Origin: Ligilactobacillus sp. WC1T17
GTDB taxonomy: Bacteria; Bacillota; Bacilli; Lactobacillales; Lactobacillaceae
Length of the DNA: 64,000 nt
Assembly (NCBI GenBank): GCA_900110005.1
Contig: FOCC01000003.1
Location: forward strand, 1-64,000
Direction of reading: 5' to 3'
The translations under genes and the position numbers were made by a program. Under the pieces are notes generated by a model. That model was not told where the DNA came from, searched no databases, and was given only the letters and a program-made list of their open reading frames with translations. Positions 56,776 through 64,000 of the stretch are shown one piece after another. The first letter of the stretch is position 1. Each line of letters begins with the position of its first letter.

Positions 56776-57304
56776 TACACCAAAATTGGGTTACTTTATC
56801 GGTAATCAAAGTATTTGGCAAAATGTGGGTAATTATCAAGACCTTTTGCTTAAAAAACAAGGCAATTTCTTAGAGCAGACCGGGCAGCATTCGGTTACTT
56901 ATCAAACGAGCGCTAAATTAAAAGCAGGCCAATATTATGTCTATATGTTTGATAATAACTCTAAGGTGATGGATTCTCGGCCTGATTTTTCATGGAAAGC
57001 TTTAGCAAGTTTGAACGCTAACGGCGTCAAGCTTGCTACCAAGTCGATGTATTATAAATATTTGATTGACGAAAAGCAGAGTACTTTTAAGCTGGTCAAA
57101 TCCTTTATCATCCCATATTCGCCTTATGTCAGCGATGTGCAGGACTATTGGCAAAATATCGTCGCTGATTCAGGTGCCAATAATGCTATTTTAGAGTATA
57201 CCAAGCAAGGCAAATTGATTCAGCAATTAAACTATCCCGCCAAAAGTATTTTGACCTACCGCACATTCAAGTACAACTTTAACCAGGTTTATTTCAGTAA
57301 ATAG
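56753..57304 (+). pseudogene. C-terminal fragment resembling arylsulfate sulfotransferase
   Basis: 183-codon open frame starting inside the transporter remnant without a ribosome-binding site. Segments such as YYVYMFDNNSKVMDSRPDF, YYKYLIDEKQSTFKLVKSF and SYVSDVQDYW-like order (PYVSDVQDYWQNIVADSG) recall the C-terminal propeller blades of arylsulfotransferases. The usual full protein is far longer, so this is probably a 5'-truncated relic. The family call is tentative. Confidence 0.45.
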
Positions 57305-57306
57305 TT

Positions 57307-57351
57307 AAAAAAGCTTAAGTTACTTACGCAAAAGTGACTTAAGCTTTTTTA
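57307..57351. terminator. Bidirectional terminator
   Basis: AAAAAAGCTTAAGT pairs with ACTTAAGCTTTTTT, extended inward. The next 210 bp (57352-57564) are AT-rich with no convincing gene. Confidence 0.85.
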
Positions 57352-57564
57352 GTTGGTTGTACAAAGATAGAATATCTTTAATCTTTAATCTTTGACGATA
57401 ACAGCAAAAAATAGGCTGGTGGGCTTTATTTTGATACAAAAAAACAGCCCTAGCAAAACTAAGGCCGCAAATAAAAAATAAGCTCTCATTATACGAAAGA
57501 AGGATGTCCTTCATACGTACCCCACCATCATATCACATAACCAAGTAAATAACCACTAAAAAGC

Positions 57565-58071
57565 CTATAAGTAAAAAATTGCACATTCACTGCTAATGAG
57601 ACTGGCCACGAACAGCAAACAGCTGAAAAAGGCTGTAGAACGCTTTTTAATTAAAAAGAAACTGACTAAAGCTAAAGTTAAAGCAATTAAGGCCAATAGA
57701 TTGATGGTTGAAAGCAGCAGACAACAAACAGCACCTATCACTAAAGTGTAAAATACTTGCTTAAGATACCAAGCTTTCAAATACCAAATGCTGGTATGAA
57801 TAATCATCGCTACACTTAAAGCACAAAGGATGCCAAAAGCCACCCAGCCACGGGCAAAGAATTTTATTCCAAAACTAAAGACAAATAAAAAAGATGACCA
57901 AAAGAGATAGTAAAAATCTAAAGTCAGAATATGTAAAACACGGTAAGCTTTTGTATTTAAAAGGCTTGTGGCAATGATTTGCAAAAGCAAAGCACCAAGG
58001 CCAAAACTAAAAGCCAAACTGTCAGCTGTAATGAGTGCAGGATGGCCATTTTGTGCTAAATGGTGTAGCAA
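57565..58071 (-). CDS. Multi-spanning membrane protein of unknown function, start uncertain
   Basis: 168 residues from a TTG at 58071, with about five hydrophobic helices. The frame continues upstream for 28 codons to 58155 (KTSTRKIIFAAVWTGLGISF..), giving a natural positively charged N terminus and a further helix, but with no ATG, GTG or TTG there. AAAGGAAGTG sits correctly for an ATC codon at 58155, and a TATACT -10 lies just upstream (58182-58177). The real protein is therefore probably 196 residues with a rare or mutated start codon. Confidence 0.6.
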   Translation of the reverse strand: MLHHLAQNGHPALITADSLAFSFGLGALLLQIIATSLLNTKAYRVLHILTLDFYYLFWSSFLFVFSFGIKFFARGWVAFGILCALSVAMIIHTSIWYLKAWYLKQVFYTLVIGAVCCLLLSTINLLALIALTLALVSFFLIKKRSTAFFSCLLFVASLISSECAIFYL

Positions 58072-58239
58072 AAAAATACCAAAAGTTAAATAAAAGCTGA
58101 TACCTAAACCAGTCCAAACGGCAGCAAAGATAATTTTACGAGTTGAAGTTTTGATATGATCACTTCCTTTGCTCTTAGTATAGCATGGTAGAACATGTTT
58201 GTTGAAGTATGTTATAATAATGGCAATAAAATCGCTTAT

Positions 58240-58270
58240 TAGAGGTCTAAACCAGACCTCTTATTATTTT
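58240..58270 (+). terminator. Attenuator-like terminator in the rluD leader
   Basis: AGAGGTCT(AAACC)AGACCTCT followed by TATTATTTTT, between a TATAAT (58213-58218) and the rluD start. Confidence 0.65.
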
Positions 58271-58284
58271 TAAGGAAGGTAATT

Positions 58285-59190
58285 ATGCTCGAAAAAACTG
58301 TAACAACCGAGAGTGGCCGTTTAGATAAGGTAGTTAGTCAGCTTTTTGATGATTATTCGCGATCACAAATCCAAAAATTATTGGATGAAGGTCATATTTT
58401 TGTCAATGGTACTAGCCAAAAAGCCAAATATAAAGTTAAACCTGATGATGTAATTCAATTAGAACAACCCGAACCTAAGACACTTGAAATTAAGGCTGAA
58501 AATATACCGTTAGATATTGTCTATGAGGATGATGATGTTTTAGTAGTTAATAAACCGCAAGGCATGGTGGTCCATCCTGCTCCAGGACATGAAGATGGAA
58601 CCTTAGTAAATGCTTTACTTTACCATTGCCCTTTGTCAACTATTAATGGCACTTTTCGACCAGGTATTGTCCATCGAATTGATAAGGATACGTCCGGCTT
58701 ATTGATGGTGGCTAAAAATGATAAAGCGCATCAAGCTTTGGCCAGCCAGCTGAAAAATAAAACCAACTTGCGCGAATATACAGCTTTAGTTCATGGACGG
58801 ATTAAAGAAGATGAAGGTACGATTAACGCGCCTATTGGCCGCAGCTTAAAAGACCGCAAGAAACAAGCAGTTATTAAAGACGGCCGTCATGCGGTAACAC
58901 ATTTTAAGGTCATCAAGCGCTATCAAGATTATACTTTGGTTACTTGTATTTTGGAGACTGGGCGGACCCATCAAATTCGGGTTCATATGAAATATATCGG
59001 TCATCCGTTAGTGGGTGATCCTTTATATGGACCTAAAAATACCATTAAAGGTCAAGGACAGTTTTTACATGCTGGCAAACTAGGCTTTGTCCATCCAACA
59101 ACCGGCAAAGAAATGGTTTTTGAAGTTCCAATTCCAGAAATTTTTCAAAAATGTCTAAATTATCTTGACAAAACGAACCTATTATTATAA
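58285..59190 (+). CDS. rluD: 23S rRNA pseudouridine synthase, RluD family
   Basis: 301 residues. An N-terminal S4 domain (GRLDKVVSQLFDDYSRSQIQKLL) and the catalytic GIVHRIDKDTSGLLMVAK loop (Asp) are clear; GRTHQIRVHMKYIGHPLVGDPLYG ends the core. AAGGAAGG before the ATG. It is usually found beside lspA and the pyr operon; here lspA is absent. Confidence 0.95.
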   Translation: MLEKTVTTESGRLDKVVSQLFDDYSRSQIQKLLDEGHIFVNGTSQKAKYKVKPDDVIQLEQPEPKTLEIKAENIPLDIVYEDDDVLVVNKPQGMVVHPAPGHEDGTLVNALLYHCPLSTINGTFRPGIVHRIDKDTSGLLMVAKNDKAHQALASQLKNKTNLREYTALVHGRIKEDEGTINAPIGRSLKDRKKQAVIKDGRHAVTHFKVIKRYQDYTLVTCILETGRTHQIRVHMKYIGHPLVGDPLYGPKNTIKGQGQFLHAGKLGFVHPTTGKEMVFEVPIPEIFQKCLNYLDKTNLLL

Positions 59191-59204
59191 ATTATATACA
59201 ACAA

Positions 59205-59315
59205 ATTAAGTCCTTTAAGTTAGTCCAGAGAGGCTAAGAAGGTAACGGATAAATATGGTGTCTTGCGCCCTAATTGTGTTGCCACTTAGTCGAGGACTAG
59301 GTGGCTTTTTTTGAA
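59205..59315 (+). promoter_or_regulatory. PyrR-binding attenuator 1, upstream of pyrR
   Basis: AGTCCAGAGAGGCT (59222-59235) is the PyrR-RNA binding hairpin loop. The terminator GCCACTTAGTC-GA-GGACTAGGTGGC plus T7 (59281-59313) follows. With UMP bound, PyrR promotes termination. Confidence 0.93.
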
Positions 59316-59334
59316 TTTAAATTCAGGAGGATGA

Positions 59335-59886
<552 letters not shown>

Positions 59887-59898
59887 AACAACCATTTA

Positions 59899-59998
59899 AT
59901 TGACTCCAGAGAGGGCAAAAGGTTGTGTGTCTTAGGGTGTAGTTTACTTTAAGTTACCTAATTGTCTGTCTGGATCTGTATCAGGTTCAGACTTTTTT
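59899..59998 (+). promoter_or_regulatory. PyrR-binding attenuator 2, upstream of pyrB
   Basis: TTGACTCCAGAGAGGGC (59899-59915) is the PyrR site. The terminator GTCTGGATCTG-TAT-CAGGTTCAGAC (59968-59992) is followed by T6. Confidence 0.92.
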
Positions 59999-60044
59999 AT
60001 TACACAAAAGCAAAAAATTATTTATAAAGGATGGAAAAATAATA

Positions 60045-61007
60045 ATGATGATGATGACTAATAACCTTACCAGCTTAGAACATTTTGTAACTGTTGAAGA
60101 TTTAACTAACGAAGATGTATTTAACTTGATTGAACGCGCTGAATACTTCAAGCATGGCGGCGCGGTTCAACCTTTATCAGAACCAGTTTTTGCAACTAAT
60201 ATGTTCTTTGAAAATTCAACAAGAACCCATACCAGTTTTGAAGTTGCAGAAAGAAAATTAGGTTTAACGGTCATTCCTTTTGATCCAGGCCATTCCTCAG
60301 TTAAGAAAGGTGAAACTTTGTATGATACTTTATTAACGATGGATGCGATTGGCGTTGATTTAGCAGTGATTCGTCACGGACAAAATGATTATTACCGCAA
60401 TTTGATTAATCTTAAACCAGGTCAAACCTTGAATATCGGCTTAGTTAACGGTGGGGATGGCAGCGGCCAACATCCTTCGCAATGCATGCTGGACCTAATG
60501 ACTATTCATGATCATTTTGGTAAATTTGAAGGTTTAAAGGTTGCCATCATTGGTGATTTGACCAACTCTCGTGTAGCTCGTAGCAACATGATTTTATTAA
60601 ATCAATTGGGTGCTGAAGTTTACTTCTCAGGTCCTGAATACTGGTATTCTGAAGAATTTGCCAAGTATGGCACTTACAAGCCGGTAGATGACTTAGTCGA
60701 TGAAATGGATGTTATTATGTTACTTCGGGTTCAACATGAACGTCATGCCCAAGATGCCAATGAAGGAACATTTGATGGTAATGAATACCACAAAAATTAC
60801 GGTATTAACAAGGAACGCTATAGCCGCATGAAAGACAATGCTATCATCATGCATCCAGGTCCGATTAACCGTGGGGTGGAATTAGCTTCTGAATTAGTTG
60901 AAGCTGAAAAATCACGTTTCAAAGCTCAAATGCACAATGGTGTCTTCATGCGGATGGCTATGATTGAAGCTGTTATGCGCGGACGCAACTTAGGGGGCAT
61001 TAAATAA
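60045..61007 (+). CDS. pyrB: Aspartate carbamoyltransferase catalytic chain
   Basis: 320 residues. [20 protein letters not shown] binds carbamoyl phosphate; [11 protein letters not shown] binds aspartate. Four ATG codons in a row start the frame (60045-60056) after AAAGGATGG; any could be used. Its stop overlaps the pyrC start by one base. Confidence 0.97.
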   Translation: MMMMTNNLTSLEHFVTVEDLTNEDVFNLIERAEYFKHGGAVQPLSEPVFATNMFFENSTRTHTSFEVAERKLGLTVIPFDPGHSSVKKGETLYDTLLTMDAIGVDLAVIRHGQNDYYRNLINLKPGQTLNIGLVNGGDGSGQHPSQCMLDLMTIHDHFGKFEGLKVAIIGDLTNSRVARSNMILLNQLGAEVYFSGPEYWYSEEFAKYGTYKPVDDLVDEMDVIMLLRVQHERHAQDANEGTFDGNEYHKNYGINKERYSRMKDNAIIMHPGPINRGVELASELVEAEKSRFKAQMHNGVFMRMAMIEAVMRGRNLGGIK

Positions 61008-62290
61008 TGCGATTACTCATTAAAGGCGGTACAGTTTATCAAGCCGGTAACTTAGTTAAAGAAGATATTTTAATTGAAGACGATAAAATCAAAGCTTTAG
61101 GTGTGGATTTAGCTCAAGTAGTTACAGCCGATCAAACGATTGATGCAACTGATTTAGTGGTGGCTCCCGGTTTGGTAGATGTGCATGTTCATTATCGTGA
61201 ACCTGGTTTTACTTATAAAGAAACCATCAAAACCGGCAGTATGGCGGCTGCACATGGCGGTTATACTACTGTTTGTGCAATGCCTAACCTGAATCCTGTC
61301 CCTGATACGCCAGAAAAAGTTGCCCAGATGGTAGCTTTAAATCAAAAAGACGGGGTTGTTCATATTTTGCAATATGCAGCCATTACGACTGGGTTAACTT
61401 CGGAAGAACTTGGCGATTACGGTGCTTTGAAAAAAGCCGGTGCTTTCGCTCTTAGCAACGATGGCAAGGGTGTTCAAAGTGCTGGTGTAATGTACTTGGC
61501 AATGAAAAAAGCTCAAAGCCTGAATTTGCCAATTGCTGCCCACGTCGAAGACAACTCGTTGCTTTTCGGTGGTGTGATGAATGCTGGTAAAAAAGCTGAA
61601 GAATTAGGTCTTCCAGGGATGCTAGGTTTGAGCGAATCTTCCCAAATTGCCCGCGATTTGCTGTTGGCTAAAGAAACAGGTGTCCATTACCACATCTGCC
61701 ACGTTTCGACAAAGGAAAGCGTTGAATTAGTTCGCTTAGCTAAAGCGCATGGAATCAACGTAACATGTGAAGTATCGCCACACCACTTATTGTTAAGTGA
61801 AGACGATATTTTAACCAATGATCCTTATTATAAAATGAATCCGCCTTTAAGAAGCAAGGGTGACCAGCAAGCTTTAATTGTCGGATTGTTGGATGGTACA
61901 ATTGACATGATTGCGACCGATCATGCACCACATAGTGTTGCCGAAAAAACCGGTGATATGCGAGACGCTGCTTTTGGAATTACAGGCAGCGAAACCGCCT
62001 TTAGCATGCTGTATACGAAATTTGTTTTAACTAAAATCTTTACTTTGGAACAATTGCTGAATTGGATGAGTATTAATCCAGCTAAGCTATTTAACATCAA
62101 GCAAGCTGGTGAAATTATGCCAGGCAAGCCGGCGGATTTAGCCTTGTTTGATTTAAATCACGAAACAGTTATTTCAGAAAAAGATTATTTATCAAAGGGG
62201 ATTAACACACCATTTACCGGTGAAAAAGTCCATGCTCAAACAGTTTTGACGTTGGTCTCAGGTAAAGCGGCTTATCAGAAAGGGAGATAA
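61007..62290 (+). CDS. pyrC: Dihydroorotase
   Basis: 427 residues, class [21 protein letters not shown] has the HxH zinc site; [29 protein letters not shown] and [10 protein letters not shown] add the other ligands. It closes carbamoyl aspartate to dihydroorotate. Coupled to pyrB; 3 nt before carA. Confidence 0.97.
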   Translation: MRLLIKGGTVYQAGNLVKEDILIEDDKIKALGVDLAQVVTADQTIDATDLVVAPGLVDVHVHYREPGFTYKETIKTGSMAAAHGGYTTVCAMPNLNPVPDTPEKVAQMVALNQKDGVVHILQYAAITTGLTSEELGDYGALKKAGAFALSNDGKGVQSAGVMYLAMKKAQSLNLPIAAHVEDNSLLFGGVMNAGKKAEELGLPGMLGLSESSQIARDLLLAKETGVHYHICHVSTKESVELVRLAKAHGINVTCEVSPHHLLLSEDDILTNDPYYKMNPPLRSKGDQQALIVGLLDGTIDMIATDHAPHSVAEKTGDMRDAAFGITGSETAFSMLYTKFVLTKIFTLEQLLNWMSINPAKLFNIKQAGEIMPGKPADLALFDLNHETVISEKDYLSKGINTPFTGEKVHAQTVLTLVSGKAAYQKGR

Positions 62291-62293
62291 ATT

Positions 62294-63379
62294 GTGAAAA
62301 GGTATTTAATTTTAGAGGATGGAACAGTATATAAGGGTGAGGCTTTTGGGGCTGATTGCCATACTACCGGTGAAGTTGTCTTTACAACTGGCATGACCGG
62401 CTATCAAGAAGCAGTTACTGACCAGTCTTTTGCCAATCAAATCCTTGTTTTTACCAATCCTTTGATTGGCAACTACGGGGTTAATCTGGATGATTATGAA
62501 TCATTAGAACCCAATTGCCGCGGGGTTGTTTGCCGCGAAGTAGCGCGGGTAGCGGATAGTTGGCGCAAACAAGATACTTTTGATAATTTTTTAAAAAATA
62601 TGGGGATTCCAGGAATTAAGGGAATTGATACACGGGCTTTAACTAAAAAATTGCGGATTCATGGAACCATGAAGGGCAGTTTAATTGATCCGGTTAATGA
62701 CATGAAACATGCATTTGACCAATTGCACGCTACGGTTATTAATGATCAAGTTGTTGCTCAGGTTTCGACCAAGCATCCATATCCTAATCCCGGTAGCAAG
62801 CGCAATATTGTGCTGGTGGATTTTGGAGCTAAACACAGTATTTTACGTGAATTATCCAAACGCGATTGCAATACCATTGTGGTGCCATATGATACCACCG
62901 CAGAGCAGATTTTGGCCCTAAAGCCCGATGGTGTCATGCTATCGAACGGGCCTGGCGACCCTAAAGATGTGCCTGAAGCAATTAAAATGGTACAAGAAAT
63001 TGAAAAGCATTTGCCTTTATTTGGCATTTGCTTAGGACACCAAATCTTTGCTTTGGCCAATGGGGCTGATACCTATAAGATGAAATTCGGGCATCGCGGA
63101 TTTAACCATCCTGTTAGAGAAATTGCTACCGGAAGAATCACTTTTACTTCCCAAAACCACGGTTATGCAGTTAAAGAAGACACCGTGGATACGAACGAAT
63201 TGATTATTACCCATAAAGAAGTTAACGATCAAACGGTTGAAGGCTTAAGACATAAGCGATATCCGGCCTTTACTGTACAGTTCCATCCGGATGCAGCGCC
63301 CGGTCCGCATGATGCAGATGATTTATTTGATGATTTCATGCATATGATTGATATTCGAAAGGAAGGTCAAAATGCCTAA
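62294..63379 (+). CDS. carA: Carbamoyl-phosphate synthase small subunit
   Basis: 361 residues from GTG after [20 protein letters not shown] and [15 protein letters not shown] start the small-subunit domain; the class I glutaminase has the nucleophile in [12 protein letters not shown] and the His/Glu in [11 protein letters not shown] (Asp replaces the usual Glu of HPEA). Overlaps carB by 8 nt. Supplies carbamoyl phosphate for pyrimidines. Confidence 0.96.
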   Translation: MKRYLILEDGTVYKGEAFGADCHTTGEVVFTTGMTGYQEAVTDQSFANQILVFTNPLIGNYGVNLDDYESLEPNCRGVVCREVARVADSWRKQDTFDNFLKNMGIPGIKGIDTRALTKKLRIHGTMKGSLIDPVNDMKHAFDQLHATVINDQVVAQVSTKHPYPNPGSKRNIVLVDFGAKHSILRELSKRDCNTIVVPYDTTAEQILALKPDGVMLSNGPGDPKDVPEAIKMVQEIEKHLPLFGICLGHQIFALANGADTYKMKFGHRGFNHPVREIATGRITFTSQNHGYAVKEDTVDTNELIITHKEVNDQTVEGLRHKRYPAFTVQFHPDAAPGPHDADDLFDDFMHMIDIRKEGQNA

Positions 63380-64000
63380 GAGAAAAGATATTCATAAAAT
63401 TTTGGTAATTGGTTCTGGCCCTATTATCATTGGGCAGGCTGCTGAATTTGATTATTCAGGCACACAGGCTTGTATGGCGCTTAGAGAAGAAGGCTATGAA
63501 GTAATTTTAGTTAATTCTAATCCTGCTACCATCATGACTGATACCAAGATTGCTGATAAGGTGTACATTGAACCTTTAACCGTAGATGCGGTAGCGCGTA
63601 TTTTACGGCAAGAATATCCTGACGCACTTTTGCCGACTTTGGGTGGCCAAATTGGACTTAATTTAGCAATTGCATTAGGACAATCAGGCATTTTAGCCGA
63701 ACTTAATATCAAATTATTGGGAACTAATCTGGCAGCGATTGATCAAGCAGAGGATCGAGAAAAATTTAAAGAATTAATGCAAAACCTTGGTGAACCTGTG
63801 CCCGCTTCCAAGACAGTACAGACGGTAAATGAAGCCTTGGACTTTGCCAAGCAAATCGGATATCCTGTCATTGTACGGCCGGCTTTTACCATGGGGGGTA
63901 CTGGCGGCGGTATGTGTGACAACCAACAGCAATTGGCCGAGATTTGTGCTAATGGCTTAGATTTATCACCGGCAACGCAATGTTTAATTGAAAAATCAAT
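63372..64000 (+). CDS. carB: Carbamoyl-phosphate synthase large subunit (partial, runs off the window)
   Basis: About 209 codons visible. [32 protein letters not shown], quoted in part, and [13 protein letters not shown] and [16 protein letters not shown] are the ATP-grasp N half of CarB. ATG at 63372 lies 6 nt after GAAAGGAAGG. The remaining ~850 residues lie beyond base 64000. Confidence 0.96.
   Translation, partial: MPKRKDIHKILVIGSGPIIIGQAAEFDYSGTQACMALREEGYEVILVNSNPATIMTDTKIADKVYIEPLTVDAVARILRQEYPDALLPTLGGQIGLNLAIALGQSGILAELNIKLLGTNLAAIDQAEDREKFKELMQNLGEPVPASKTVQTVNEALDFAKQIGYPVIVRPAFTMGGTGGGMCDNQQQLAEICANGLDLSPATQCLIEKS

Overview
The window is a piece of a Lactobacillaceae chromosome (low-to-mid GC Gram-positive). 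The evidence is gene order and family content: rplS; rplU-prp-rpmA with an L27 that carries a cleavable N-terminal extension; rimP-nusA-rnpM-ylxQ-infB-rbfA-truB-ribF; a PyrR-attenuated pyrimidine operon; a C69 dipeptidase; and a type I-E CRISPR-Cas locus whose Cas2 is fused to a DEDDh exonuclease. I cannot name the species from sequence alone.

Layout. (1) 1-11.4 kb is the right end of a siphophage prophage. It starts with the 3' part of a probable group I intron that splits the tape-measure gene. Then come distal tail protein, tail lysozyme, receptor-binding protein, XkdX, holin, a signal-peptide GH25/LysM endolysin, a candidate small RNA and a three-gene small-protein operon. (2) 11.4-21.9 kb is a decayed accessory island. 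It holds a TetR regulator, an AAA ATPase behind a 29-bp periodic repeat, a metallophosphoesterase and a set of tiny membrane proteins, among broken genes for an NAD-dependent reductase, a GNAT acetyltransferase, an AIM24-like protein, a DUF6440-like protein and a UvrA paralogue that still has its LexA box. (3) 21.97-32.86 kb is a complete type I-E CRISPR-Cas system: cas3 divergent from cas8e-cas11-cas7-cas5-cas6-cas1-cas2/DEDDh, followed by 22 identical repeats and 21 spacers. The cas3/cas8e gap holds a catabolite-repression (cre)-like palindrome and a lone degenerate CRISPR repeat whose hairpin is preserved. (4) 33.2-37.5 kb carries an AraC regulator, a secreted carboxylesterase and a C69 dipeptidase. 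(5) 37.5-47.2 kb is the conserved translation/transcription cluster. (6) 47.4-51.5 kb, on the minus strand, carries an amidohydrolase, a YitT protein and an amino-acid permease. (7) 51.7-58.2 kb carries CCA-adding enzyme, an ABC-F ATPase, thyA and dfrA, then three gene remnants and a membrane protein. (8) 58.2-64 kb carries rluD and pyrR-pyrB-pyrC-carA-carB, with two PyrR attenuators; carB runs off the end.

The most interesting points are: the structure-preserving solitary CRISPR repeat in the cas promoter region, a candidate for crRNA-like or Cas6-based autoregulation; the duplicated small-protein module (a single-TM peptide plus a 58-61 aa protein sharing a 16-residue identical core) at the prophage end and again 7 kb away; the intron in the tape-measure gene; the helically phased repeat upstream of the AAA ATPase; and two otherwise intact genes whose coding similarity or character extends upstream of any ATG/GTG/TTG start. 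No database search was run; all family calls come from recognised motifs.
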